Of a stretch of 64,000 nucleotides of DNA, positions 25,553 through 34,689 are shown in pieces. This DNA comes from Actinomadura rudentiformis (GTDB taxonomy: Bacteria > Actinomycetota > Actinomycetes > Streptosporangiales > Streptosporangiaceae). The notes under the pieces were generated by a model that saw only the letters and a list, made by a program, of their open reading frames with translations, was not told the DNA's origin and did no database searches. How positions within the stretch are numbered: the first letter of the stretch is position 1; each line of letters starts with the position of its first letter. The position numbers and the translations under genes are program-made. The DNA lies in contig NZ_WBMT01000032.1 of the NCBI RefSeq assembly GCF_008923185.1, forward strand, positions 55,710-119,709, read 5' to 3'.

Positions 25553-26197
25553 CTACGCCAGGGCGTGGGCCATGCTCCCGTGGCGGCGGTGCCACCACAA
25601 CGCGAGTTGGGCCCGCCCGGTGCAGCCCGTCTTCGCCATGGCATGGGTCAGATGCTTCTTGACGGTGTCGACGGTGATATTGAGCCGTTCCGCGATCTGA
25701 CGATTGGCCATGCCCTGAGCGACCAGGCCCACCACCGCGTACTCGCGTCTGGTCAGTTCCGCGGGCTCCTGACCGGCCTGGACGCGGGCGAGGTGCTCAC
25801 CCAGCCAGGGAGCGAGATGGCGCTGGAGCCGGTGCAGGATGGCCCGATCGCGCGCGCCGGGACCGGCGTCGCCGGAGAAGTGCACGCAGATGAGCGCCCT
25901 CGCCGCCGTTCCGGCGTCGATGATGCCCATCATGGCTCGGGTGGTTCCCTGGTGCCGCGCTGGGTCGTCGCGGAACGTCTGCCTGCCAAGGGGCACCGCG
26001 GCGTGCTGGAACACGGCGGAGAAGGGCATCGCGCCCACCGGCATTCGCACGACCAGGGTGTCGCTCCAGCCGAGGTGACGAGCGAGCGCTCCCCGGATCC
26101 GGTCGAAGAACGACGGGTGTCCCGCCGCATCCGCGGTGGTCTCCAGGACCCGAAATATCCGCTGGTAGTCGGCTGGTTCCAGGGATTCCGTTGCCAT
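25553..26197 (-). CDS. LuxR-type DNA-binding regulator 2
   Basis: The 214-residue protein has a C-terminal LuxR helix-turn-helix (LTRREYAVVGLVAQGMANRQ, then IAERLNITVDTVKKHL). The unclassified N-terminal region is similar to its neighbour's. The ATG at 26197 is chosen because of CCGGAGG upstream. Three copies of a 12-bp repeat stand 120-180 bp upstream. It belongs to the regulator block next to the RiPP cluster, so cluster control is plausible but not shown. Confidence 0.87.
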   Translation of the reverse strand: MATESLEPADYQRIFRVLETTADAAGHPSFFDRIRGALARHLGWSDTLVVRMPVGAMPFSAVFQHAAVPLGRQTFRDDPARHQGTTRAMMGIIDAGTAARALICVHFSGDAGPGARDRAILHRLQRHLAPWLGEHLARVQAGQEPAELTRREYAVVGLVAQGMANRQIAERLNITVDTVKKHLTHAMAKTGCTGRAQLALWWHRRHGSMAHALA

Positions 26198-26316
26198 GTT
26201 CGCCTCCGGTGGCGGTCCCTCGGAGTGGCGGGTCAACGCGGACCGGGGTCGCCGGAGCCGCAGGTCCCTCTCGGTCGCGCACCAGGCGCGACCACACGGG
26301 AGAAATCGCTGAGTGG

Positions 26317-26376
26317 CTGGGAGCGGATTCGCAAGGTCACTGGGAGCGGATCTTGCAAGGGTGACTGGGAGCGGAT
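26317..26376. repeat. three direct repeats CTGGGAGCGGAT upstream of the LuxR pair
   Basis: The 12-mer CTGGGAGCGGAT is exact at 26317-26328, 26340-26351 and 26365-26376, with starts 23 and 25 bp apart. The sequence between the first two copies and between the second and third shares a GCAAGG element. The repeats sit in the 283-bp region before the LuxR operon start and after the AfsR-like gene's stop. Direct repeats at about two helical turns suggest a cooperative activator site. Confidence 0.7.
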
Positions 26377-26480
26377 ATCGAATCGTGGTTTGGTAGAACC
26401 GACGGAACACCAACGGTACCCGGGGCTTGCTAACCGGACGCTAACAGGAGCCTTGCGACCACCAGGACGGGCAGGTCACG

Positions 26481-29400
26481 CTAGGGGCGGCCGGTGACGT
26501 TCTGGGCCGCGAGTCGTTCGTCCACCGAATCCCGGCCGGTGTCGTCAGCGGATCGGGCGAACAGGTCGCGTGCCTCCGTCCACGCCTCGCGGGCCGCTGC
26601 GAAGTCGTTCGCGGCGGCATGGGCGTCACCGAGCGTACGCAGGGCGCCGGCCAGGTAGGGGAGCCAGCCGCGGGTGCGCCAGACCTGCACCGATCGTTCC
26701 AGGCAGGCAATGGCCGCAGGAAGATCCCCTGCCGCCAAGGTCAGCTCGCCCAGCACGGCGAGCGCGTCGGCGAGATGATGGCGGAAGTTGCCGACAAGGC
26801 TGTAGGACACCGCCAGTTCGGCGGTCGGCCTTGCCCGGTCGTCTCCGGTCGCGGCATACGTCTTCGCCAGATAGAGCAGCGAGAACGTCTCCAGGTAACG
26901 GTCATCGAGCTCGCGTGCGATCACGATCGAGTCGTCCAGCAGTCTCTGGCCGCCCTCGACGTCGCCGCACAGCGCCCGGGCGGCGCCGAGGAACTGCATG
27001 ACGGTGGCCATGACACGAGGATTGCCGAGGACCTTGGCGTTCTCCAGCGCTCGCTCAAGACAGGGGAGCGCGCGGTCGGGGTGGCGCTCCCCATGCACAA
27101 CCGCCATGACGTGGTAGGCCCGAACCTGCCCACCCGGATAGCCGGATGTCCGGGAGAGGCGCAGGGACTGCTCCGCCACAGCGAGCGCCTCGCTCTCCGC
27201 TCCCTGAGCCGCCAGGCCCCAGACGATCGCCACCATCGCGTCGGCCATCCCGATCGGGTCGTCCAGCTCGGTGAACAGCTGAAGCAGCCGTTCGGCTGAC
27301 TCGCGCATCGTGACCATCGCGGGTCCGGAGCGTACGGGAGAGGTCCAGGTGGTCACCTCAAGGAGCCCGCGCCGCAGGACCGCCTCGCCCTGCTTGTTGC
27401 CCGTCTCCTGGCAGAGTCTCAGGGCCCGCTCGTGCATGTGACGCCAGTCCTCGTACAAACCCCTGACGTCGCAGTACTTCTCCATGGAGGCCGCCAGGTC
27501 CCACGCCGCCTCATCCAGCGACAGCTCGCACGCCTGCCGGACCTCGGCCACGAGTGCCGGGCGTTCGGCCGTGAACCAGAGCATCGGATCCTTCAGAAGC
27601 TGTGCCGCCTCCGCCGCGGGGAGCGGCCAGCGAGGGGCTGCGCCGTGCATGGCGGCATAGCACGGTCCGGGGACGTGGTCGGCGGCGCGTTCGGCCAGCC
27701 AGAGCCACGCCCCGAGGGCGCGCTGCAACGCGGCGGCGCGTTCCGCGGGCGGGCACTCGGCCTCGGCGCGCTCCCGCGCGTACAGCCGGATGAGGTCGTG
27801 CATCCGGTACCGGAGCCGGCCTGTCGCGTCGACGTCGACGACGCTCACCAGATGCGCGTCGATCAGCGCCTCGAGATGGTCCTGGGCCTCGGCCGGCGGC
27901 ACATCGAGCAGGGCGGCGACCGCCCAGGACGCGAAGTCGGGCGCGTACAGCAGGCCCGCCAGGCGGAACGCTCGCCTCGTCGCCGCGGGCAGTGGCCGGT
28001 AGCTCATCTCGAAACCGGCTCGCACCTCCAGATCGCCGACCGCCAGCTCGTCCAGGCGGCGCCGCTCCTCATGCAGGAGGCTCGCGAGGTGTGCCAGCGT
28101 CCAGGAGGGCCGTCCGAGCAGCCGCGCCGCGGCGATGCGCACGGCCAGCGGGACGTGACCGCAGAGCCGCACGATCTCCGCCGCGGCGTCCGGCTCCGCC
28201 GCGACGCGCCGTTCGCCGACGATGCCCGCCAGCAACTCCACGGCCTGCGCCGAGGCGAGGACGTCGAGGTTCAGCAGCGTCGCCCCCTCCAGCCCGGTGA
28301 GACGGTGGCGGCTCGTGATGAGCACAGCCGCGTCCGGTGTCCCGGGCAAGAGCGGCCGCACCTGCTCTTCGCTCGCGGCGTTGTCGAGGACGACGAGCAT
28401 TTTGCGGCCCGCCAGCCGGCTGCGGAACAGGGCGGTGCGCTCCTCAAGGGAGGGCGGCACGCCGGAGCCCGCCGTCCCGAGCGTGCGCAGGAACCTGCCG
28501 AGCACCTCGCCCGGCTCGGCCGGGTTCTCCGAGTCGCCGCGCAGGTCGGTGTAGAGCTGGCCGCCGGGGAAGGCGTCGATGAGCCGATGCGCGACGTGCA
28601 CGGCGAGCGTGGTCTTTCCGATGCCGCCCATGCCGGCGACCATGGCCACGGCGACGGTACGCGGGCGGGTGCCGCCGGTCCCGTCCAGCCGTTCGGCCAG
28701 GAGCGCCGCTTCGGCCTCCCGGCCGGTGAAATCGGAGATGCCGGGCGGGAGTTCGGCGGGAACCGGCATGCGCGTCCCCGCGGCACCACCCGGGTGCGCC
28801 CCGAGTGGCTGGTTGGCGGACAGGACGCGCAGATGTGCTTCCTGCACTTTCTCGCTCGGCTCGACGCCGAGTTCCTCCCCGAAGCGTTTGCTGAGGTGCC
28901 GGAAGGTGTGCAATGCCTCGGCGGGCCGCCCGCTCGCCGCCAGCACATCGATGAGGGCGGCGTGCAGGGGCTCGTCGAACGGGAGTTCGTCGGCCATCAC
29001 GGTGAGGGAGGTGAGCGCGGCCTCCGGGGTGCCCGCGTACAGCGCCGCGTCGGCGAGGTCCATCACCGCCTCCCGGATCAGGTGTTCGGCCGTCCGGATC
29101 AGGCCGTCCGTGCGGTTCAGCTGATCCAGTCCGGTGAGGAGCGGTCCCCGGCGGAGCTCCAGGGCGGACGCCAGCATCCGGGTCCGCGCCTCCGGCTCGG
29201 TCAGGGTCCGGGCACGGCCGATGAGGTCGAGGAAACGGTCGAGGTCCACACTTGCGCCCCGCAGGAGGTACCCGTCCGCGTACTCGATCGCGGGTTTCGC
29301 CGTTGCCGGCGTGTCCAGCCGTTCCAGCCATTTGCGCAGGCGGGACACGCCGACGTGCACCGACGCCCGGCTCGTCGACTCGGCACGATCGGCCCACACC

Positions 29401-29561
29401 AGGTGCGCGAGCCGTTCGGCCGACAAGGGCTCCCCACGCGCCAGGACCAGCACGCCGAGCAGCCCTTGGAGGACCTTGGAACCGGGAGGGGGGACGCTCG
29501 CGCCGTTCACGCTGACCCGCAGGCGCCCCAGCACCCGGAAGCAGACACCTTGTTCTGACAT
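26481..29561 (-). CDS. large AfsR/SARP-like regulator (winged helix, BTAD, NB-ARC, TPR)
   Basis: The 1026-residue protein has an N-terminal winged helix (about 5-100), a BTAD (105-250), an NB-ARC ATPase with P-loop GMGGIGKTT at 310-318, and a long C-terminal TPR region (for example GVLRRG-like and AVHGERHPDRALPCLERALE helices). The full AfsR layout indicates an ATP-dependent transcriptional activator. Its ATG follows directly on the TAG of the MFS gene with no spacer, so the two are coupled. It may control the transporter, the RiPP cluster, or targets elsewhere. Confidence 0.9.
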   Translation of the reverse strand: MSEQGVCFRVLGRLRVSVNGASVPPPGSKVLQGLLGVLVLARGEPLSAERLAHLVWADRAESTSRASVHVGVSRLRKWLERLDTPATAKPAIEYADGYLLRGASVDLDRFLDLIGRARTLTEPEARTRMLASALELRRGPLLTGLDQLNRTDGLIRTAEHLIREAVMDLADAALYAGTPEAALTSLTVMADELPFDEPLHAALIDVLAASGRPAEALHTFRHLSKRFGEELGVEPSEKVQEAHLRVLSANQPLGAHPGGAAGTRMPVPAELPPGISDFTGREAEAALLAERLDGTGGTRPRTVAVAMVAGMGGIGKTTLAVHVAHRLIDAFPGGQLYTDLRGDSENPAEPGEVLGRFLRTLGTAGSGVPPSLEERTALFRSRLAGRKMLVVLDNAASEEQVRPLLPGTPDAAVLITSRHRLTGLEGATLLNLDVLASAQAVELLAGIVGERRVAAEPDAAAEIVRLCGHVPLAVRIAAARLLGRPSWTLAHLASLLHEERRRLDELAVGDLEVRAGFEMSYRPLPAATRRAFRLAGLLYAPDFASWAVAALLDVPPAEAQDHLEALIDAHLVSVVDVDATGRLRYRMHDLIRLYARERAEAECPPAERAAALQRALGAWLWLAERAADHVPGPCYAAMHGAAPRWPLPAAEAAQLLKDPMLWFTAERPALVAEVRQACELSLDEAAWDLAASMEKYCDVRGLYEDWRHMHERALRLCQETGNKQGEAVLRRGLLEVTTWTSPVRSGPAMVTMRESAERLLQLFTELDDPIGMADAMVAIVWGLAAQGAESEALAVAEQSLRLSRTSGYPGGQVRAYHVMAVVHGERHPDRALPCLERALENAKVLGNPRVMATVMQFLGAARALCGDVEGGQRLLDDSIVIARELDDRYLETFSLLYLAKTYAATGDDRARPTAELAVSYSLVGNFRHHLADALAVLGELTLAAGDLPAAIACLERSVQVWRTRGWLPYLAGALRTLGDAHAAANDFAAAREAWTEARDLFARSADDTGRDSVDERLAAQNVTGRP

Positions 29562-30815
29562 CTAGGAAACCGCCTTGACCGGCCATACGAACAGGCCGCC
29601 CGCCACGGCCAGCGATGCGGCGAGAATGAAGAGCGCTGAGTATCCGCCGAGGGCGACGGCGTTCGCAGCGATGAGCGGTGCGAGCGCGACGGCGCCGCTG
29701 CCCGCCATGTTCATCACTCCGAGGTCTTTGCCCCGGTCACGGGCCCGCGGCAGGAGTTCGGTGACCAGGGCCTGGTCGATCGCGAAATAGACGCCGTATC
29801 CGGCGCCGAGCATGGCCGCAGCGGCCATGGCGGCGGGCCATACCGGGACCAGGGCCATGGTGACCAGCCCGGTGGCCGACAGCAGCGACGAGACGATCAC
29901 GAACACCTTGCGGCGGCCGATCCGGTCGGAGAGCCGCCCGGCGATCAGGCTCGCCACGATGAGGCCCGAAGTGAACAGGAGGCTGAGGACGGCGACACCC
30001 TCGGCCGCATCAGCCACCCGCACCTTGTCGCGGAGGAAGTAGAGCAGATAGACCGTGGCCAGTGATGTCGCGAGCTGGGCCATGAAGCGTCCAGCCCACG
30101 CCCACGCGAAGTCGGGATGCTGCCGGGGCTTCACGTACAGGTCGGCGAGGGAGATTCGGAACGATTGCCGGTCCGCGCTTGGTTCAAGCGAGCCGGGGAC
30201 ATCTTTAGCCAGCAGCGCGTATGGAACGGTGAGGGCCGGGACGAGCATGGCTACCAGGAGGTATCCGGTCGCAGTGTCGACGCTGGAGACCAGCAGCGTT
30301 CCGGCGACCAGCCCGAGAGGCTGGGCAAGCCCGGCCACGGCTGACACCATCCCTCTTTGATGGACGGGGATGCGGTCGGGGACAGCCGCGCACAGTGCGA
30401 CGTGCATGCCGCTGACACTGGCGTGCACGACGATCCAGCACACACCCGCGCCGAGCACCGTCGACTGCCACGGCAGGGCTAACAGCGCGGCCGTGCAGAG
30501 CAGTGAGAAGGCCGCGACCCAGGAGCGCCGACGCCCGAACCGCCAGGTGGTGCGGTCGGACAGAGCTCCCGCTACCGGGGACGAGACCACGGCGGCCGCC
30601 GCCGCGACACCGGTGACCAGCCCGAGGAGCCACACCTTGTTCGCGGGGTCGATCGACTCGATCTGGCTGGGCAGGAGGATCTGCGCGGAGGCCAGCAGTC
30701 CGATCCACATTCCGAGGGTCGCCAGGAAGAGTGCGAGGAGCCACGAGTACGGAAAGCGCACGGGAACGGCTGGAGCCTGGGCGGTCGACGCACCCGCGGC
30801 GAAGGGTGTCTTCAT
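29562..30815 (-). CDS. MFS transporter
   Basis: The 417-residue protein has the 12-segment MFS pattern and two conserved loops: AGALSDRTTWRFGRRR after the second segment and AGRLSDRIGRRKVF in the second half. It is coupled to the AfsR-like regulator, whose start abuts its stop. It may export a drug or sugar; the substrate cannot be told from sequence. Linkage to the RiPP product is possible but not supported by more than proximity. Confidence 0.88.
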   Translation of the reverse strand: MKTPFAAGASTAQAPAVPVRFPYSWLLALFLATLGMWIGLLASAQILLPSQIESIDPANKVWLLGLVTGVAAAAAVVSSPVAGALSDRTTWRFGRRRSWVAAFSLLCTAALLALPWQSTVLGAGVCWIVVHASVSGMHVALCAAVPDRIPVHQRGMVSAVAGLAQPLGLVAGTLLVSSVDTATGYLLVAMLVPALTVPYALLAKDVPGSLEPSADRQSFRISLADLYVKPRQHPDFAWAWAGRFMAQLATSLATVYLLYFLRDKVRVADAAEGVAVLSLLFTSGLIVASLIAGRLSDRIGRRKVFVIVSSLLSATGLVTMALVPVWPAAMAAAAMLGAGYGVYFAIDQALVTELLPRARDRGKDLGVMNMAGSGAVALAPLIAANAVALGGYSALFILAASLAVAGGLFVWPVKAVS

Positions 30816-30928
30816 GGCGAGTCCCGGGGATCGTGTCCTCGCGACACTATGGGATCTCGGTGTGATCCAGGGGATAACAGCATAGACCGTCGGTCAGATG
30901 CACGTCCGCGCGTACCGGACCACGTCGG

Positions 30929-31285
30929 CTAGCCGGGCCGGCGGCCGGCGATGGCGTGCGCGACGTTGACCACGGCCACGACGATCCAGACCAGGATCAC
31001 GGCGGGCAGCCCGGCCGCGTCCATGGTCCCGCCGATCACCGCGGTGGCGAGGAAGCCGCCGAACATCGAGGCGAAGACGAGCTCCGGGGACGTTCCCTTC
31101 CGCTCGCCCTTGACCGCCTTGCTCTCGGCCAGCCGGGCCTCCACCTGCGCGTCGACCCGGGCCTTGATCCTGTCATCGAGCCGTTCGAGAAAGGACTCGA
31201 TGATTTCGGGCTCGAAGTCGGACCCGAGCTCCTTCCGCACGGCCAGCGCCGCCCGCAAGTCTTCATCCTCTTCCCGTCCCGCCAC
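30929..31285 (-). CDS. small membrane protein of unknown function
   Basis: About 118 residues: a charged N-terminal half (REEDEDLRAALAVRKELG, then SFLERLDDRIKARVDAQVEARL, likely coiled coil) followed by two hydrophobic segments (ELVFASMFGGFLATAVIGG and PAVILVWIVVAVVNVAHAI). A GTG at 31285 is preferred because a TACATCT-like -10 box lies just before it, as in leaderless actinomycete genes; an ATG at 31315 is the alternative. I do not recognise a function. Confidence 0.68.
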   Translation of the reverse strand: MAGREEDEDLRAALAVRKELGSDFEPEIIESFLERLDDRIKARVDAQVEARLAESKAVKGERKGTSPELVFASMFGGFLATAVIGGTMDAAGLPAVILVWIVVAVVNVAHAIAGRRPG

Positions 31286-31383
31286 GAGACAAGATGTATC
31301 GCGTGCTGGGTGCATTGTCTAGATCCTGCCAAGCCACATTTGCGCCATCGGTCTGCCAGTGGCGCGATCGCTCGCTTTCGGGC

Positions 31384-32124
31384 TCATTTGAGGGCGGCGC
31401 CGTAGGCGATGCCGTATCCGACTGGGGCCGTCCCGCACCTGCCCGCGATCGCGGTCGCCTCCAGAGCGAGAGTCCGCACCCCGGTGACCGGGGCCAGCAC
31501 CGCGGTCGCCGATTTTGGCGTCACGACCCGCTGTGCGATCACTGCCCCGTCCCCTCGCAGGACGACCCGGACCTTCAGCGCCGCCGGGGCTGCCGGGTCG
31601 AGCATCAGGACGGTGGACAGGCGCGTGAAGGACCGCCCTAGCCTGAACCTCGTGACGGCAGGCGCTTGCCGGCAGCCCACCCAGAAGCTCGTGCTGTTCG
31701 CGGACCTGCGTCCGGCAAGCGTCGCGGTCCGCCGCAGGCCCGTGGGACCGTCAGCGTCCGCTCCGCTGACGACCTCATAAAGCGCGGTGGTGGTTGGCTG
31801 AGCGCGCGGGGAGGGACTGGAACGCAAGGGAGGACTGGAACGGGTGGGTGTCGGCTGCGTGGGTGAGGACATCGAACCCATCGGAGTGGGAGTGCGGTAA
31901 CCGCCGCTCGCGCTGGCCTTCGGCGAAACAGGTGCGGCGGACGGCCGTTCATCAGAGCGGAAACGGGCCTGCGCCACGGTCGCCGCCGCCAACACGACGG
32001 TGATGGCGACCCCTACGGCGAATACTTGCCGTCCAGTCGGTTGGCGAGCGGCGGCAGCGAGGAACCTGCCGGATCGGTCGAGAGTGCGCTGGAACGGCCC
32101 CTTGCCCTGATGCCGACCTCTCAC
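31384..32124 (-). CDS. membrane-anchored protein with NPCBM-like C-terminal domain
   Basis: The 246-residue protein starts at GTG after AAAGGGG. It has one membrane segment near 33-53 (VFAVGVAITVVLAAATVAQA), a Ser/Pro/Thr-rich linker, and a C-terminal region (about 140-246) with FRLGRSFTRLSTVLMLD and LKVRVVLRGDGAVIAQRVV. This resembles NPCBM carbohydrate-binding domains. It is probably displayed outside the membrane. Two Cys in the domain (near 150 and 233) could form a disulphide. The function is unknown. Confidence 0.65.
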   Translation of the reverse strand: MRGRHQGKGPFQRTLDRSGRFLAAAARQPTGRQVFAVGVAITVVLAAATVAQARFRSDERPSAAPVSPKASASGGYRTPTPMGSMSSPTQPTPTRSSPPLRSSPSPRAQPTTTALYEVVSGADADGPTGLRRTATLAGRRSANSTSFWVGCRQAPAVTRFRLGRSFTRLSTVLMLDPAAPAALKVRVVLRGDGAVIAQRVVTPKSATAVLAPVTGVRTLALEATAIAGRCGTAPVGYGIAYGAALK

Positions 32125-32424
32125 GGTTCCGATCGCCCCTTTCGCCTCACCAGGCCGCCGAAGCCACCTGAGTCACCTCCTCTAGATAGAACGGCTCCCA
32201 CCGGCCCAAAGGCTCACCGCTCGAAGGCTTCCGCAGCGCAAAATCCCGTGCCATTGGCGGCAGAGCCACCCGCAGACGTCACATGACATCGCATTCACCC
32301 TGGTGAAGCGCAGATTCCCGCGGGCGGCGCGTTGCCCTGATTGTGTCGCGCGCCGCGGTTTCGGCATCGCGCGACTGGTAGGCAGGAAGCGGGCGATGGC
32401 GGACGACCCTGTTAGGGGGATCCG
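32125..32424. other. 300-bp divergent intergenic region
   Basis: The region lies between two divergent genes and must hold both promoters. I see no clear repeat, hairpin or small gene. GTTAGGGGGATCC directly before 32425 supplies the ribosome-binding site for the plus-strand gene. Confidence 0.4.
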
Positions 32425-33570
32425 GTGGAGCGGACCGCGGCTGGGAGGTTTTGGCATTCCCTTAGCGAGGTCGAGCAGCAAGAACTTCTGGGGCTGGGGC
32501 AACGTGCAAGCCATCCGCCGGGAACGGTCCTGTGCCATGAGGATGCCTCCGCGACCGACGTCATGGTGATCCTGGACGGCTGGGCGCAGGTGTGCTGCGG
32601 CACGGGTTCCGAGGAACGGATCGTCGCCCTGCGCGGCCCTGGGGACCTCCTCGGGGAGCGCGCCGCTTTGATGGTCCGTTCCCGCTCGGCCACGGTCGTC
32701 ACGCGCGACGCGGTGGAGATCCTCGTCGTGCCGGCGGAGGGGTTCGCCGGGTTCCTCGAAGAACACCCCAGGGCCGCCGCCCTGCTCGAGCAGCAACTCT
32801 ACGGGCGGCTCAACGAGGACCGCGTCTCCGGCCCGCTCGAACGAATCGGGTCCCGAGACACCGAATGGACCGGCCAGAATTGCTCGATCTTCTTCACCGA
32901 CATCGCCTCGTTCAACGATCCAGGACGCACTGACGAGGACAGGCGGATCGTCAAGCGAGTGATGTACGAGGTGCTGAGGGACGCGTTCGCGGAGTCGGGG
33001 GTGCAGTGGACCGGCTGCCACCACGAGGACCGCGGCGATGGAGCGCTGCTGGTCGTCCCGCCGACCGTGCCGACCACCCGGCTGGTCGACCCGCTCGTGT
33101 CAAAGCTGGCTGTACGGCTGAGGTCGCACAACCGCCGGGCCGGTGACGTCGTCCAGCTCCAGCTGCGAGCCGCCCTGCATGTCGGCCCGGTGACCAGCGA
33201 GGAGGAGGGGGTCTCAGGCGAGGCCGTCAGCCAGGCCGCGCGGCTGCTCGACGCGCCGATCCTCAAGTCCGAGCTTGCCCGGACTGGAGCCGATCTCGGC
33301 TTCGTCGTCTCCCACTTCGTCTACGACTCGGTCGTCAAGCACGCCCCTGGTTCGGTGGATCCGCTCGCCTACCGCCGCATCAAGGTCCGCGTGAAGGAGG
33401 CCAAGACCAAGGCGTGGATCTATCTGAGCGCCGGCGTGGGAAACCGCACCCCGGAACTGCGCGCACGGCCCTCCGTGAGGCCCTCGGCCCCCGCCGGCCC
33501 GCTGTTCGAGGGCGACCTGAAGGTGGAGGGCGACCTGGTCATGGGAAACAAGATCATTATTCGCGACTGA
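32425..33570 (+). CDS. cyclic-nucleotide-binding domain fused to class III nucleotide cyclase-like domain
   Basis: The 381-residue protein has an N-terminal cNMP-binding domain (about 8-125, with GDLLGERAALMVRSRSATVV). A class III cyclase-like domain follows (about 150-335), with metal-type Asp159 (IFFTDI) and Asp205 (DRGDGALL). The usual Asn of the GxxVNxAARL motif is Ser here (GEAVSQAARL), so activity is uncertain. The C-terminal tail 360-381 carries EGDLVMGNKIIIRD, resembling short tags on conflict-system and STAND proteins. It starts at GTG after AGGGGG. It may sense or make a nucleotide signal. Confidence 0.8.
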   Translation: MERTAAGRFWHSLSEVEQQELLGLGQRASHPPGTVLCHEDASATDVMVILDGWAQVCCGTGSEERIVALRGPGDLLGERAALMVRSRSATVVTRDAVEILVVPAEGFAGFLEEHPRAAALLEQQLYGRLNEDRVSGPLERIGSRDTEWTGQNCSIFFTDIASFNDPGRTDEDRRIVKRVMYEVLRDAFAESGVQWTGCHHEDRGDGALLVVPPTVPTTRLVDPLVSKLAVRLRSHNRRAGDVVQLQLRAALHVGPVTSEEEGVSGEAVSQAARLLDAPILKSELARTGADLGFVVSHFVYDSVVKHAPGSVDPLAYRRIKVRVKEAKTKAWIYLSAGVGNRTPELRARPSVRPSAPAGPLFEGDLKVEGDLVMGNKIIIRD

Positions 33571-33583
33571 GCGCCGGCGCCGC

Positions 33584-34537
33584 TCAATGATCACCGCCCC
33601 AGTGGCGTTCCACCTCCGGCTGGATCGCCCGCCATTTCTCCGGGGAACGGCTCACCGCGAGATTTCGCAGGACGGCGTAGCGGAACATCCATCCGACCGC
33701 CTGGTCGTCCACGTCCCACGTGCGCTGATAGGTCTTGATGAATCGATCTGCCGCGCCGAAGCGGTCGCTGGCGGGCTGGCATCTGGACAGGTGCAGGGCC
33801 GCCAGAACGGCGTCGTAGAGAAGGCGGTCTTCCTGTGCCCGGTCCCAGTCGATGACCGCGACCACCCCACGGTCCTTGACCAGGACGTTTCCAGGGCTCG
33901 GATCCTGGTGCGTGATCCCGACCGGGCCGAGGTCCAGACGCTTCGCCTCCTTGGACAGCTGGTCGAGACCCGCACGCACGACCATCACGTCCTGCTCCAC
34001 CCGCAGCCGGGCCGTCATGTCGGCGACGAACTCGTCGCGCCTGGTCAGGACGGCCCGGAGTGGCCAATGGTAGGGCGCGAGGCTTTCGGGTGACGGCTGG
34101 TCCGGATGCCGATGACCTTGCGCGATCCTATGGATGTCGGCCAGCTTCGCGGCCCAGTCCTCGATGAGTTGCGGGTCACGCCAATCAGGTGACGGGGCGT
34201 GGTCGGTGAACGACCTCACGAACCAGTAGTGAGAACGGTGCTCGATCCAAGGAGTCTTGTGGCGGCCGACCGGAGGATGTGCGGGCCGGACCGTCCCGGT
34301 GTGCTCGCTCAGGAACGCAGTCAGTGCGAATTGATAGTGGAATGGAACTCTTCGGCTGTCCTTATGGACCTTCGAGAGCACATATTTGCGCCCTCGCCAA
34401 CGATAAATGAAGTGGAGACTGTGGCATCTCAGCCGGTCTGTGGAGGCAGGCGCGGGATGGTGGTCGTAGTGAGACGCCAGAACCTCGAGCCACGATCGTT
34501 CGACCAAGCTGCATCTCCGGCGGCAGGTGCCTGCCAC
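33584..34537 (-). CDS. APH-fold phosphotransferase / kinase
   Basis: The 317-residue protein has the catalytic loop GITHQDPSPGNVLV (His210, Asp212, Asn217) and the metal-binding IDWD (Asp230) of the aminoglycoside phosphotransferase family. It probably phosphorylates a small molecule with ATP, but the substrate is not known; many such genes do not confer drug resistance. It is convergent with the cNMP-cyclase gene. The start is the least certain part; the conserved region begins near residue 12. Confidence 0.8.
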   Translation of the reverse strand: MAGTCRRRCSLVERSWLEVLASHYDHHPAPASTDRLRCHSLHFIYRWRGRKYVLSKVHKDSRRVPFHYQFALTAFLSEHTGTVRPAHPPVGRHKTPWIEHRSHYWFVRSFTDHAPSPDWRDPQLIEDWAAKLADIHRIAQGHRHPDQPSPESLAPYHWPLRAVLTRRDEFVADMTARLRVEQDVMVVRAGLDQLSKEAKRLDLGPVGITHQDPSPGNVLVKDRGVVAVIDWDRAQEDRLLYDAVLAALHLSRCQPASDRFGAADRFIKTYQRTWDVDDQAVGWMFRYAVLRNLAVSRSPEKWRAIQPEVERHWGGDH

Positions 34538-34689
34538 CGATCGTCAGGTCGTCTGTCGAGGTGCAAGGCAGTGGGACCTTGGGCGTCGTCGCCCATGAGT
34601 GGGGTCCATGAGAACACAGTGACTGGTGGGCCTGCGGCGGATTTCCGTCAAGACGGCGTAAGACACCGGCGATCAATGGACACCGGCGG

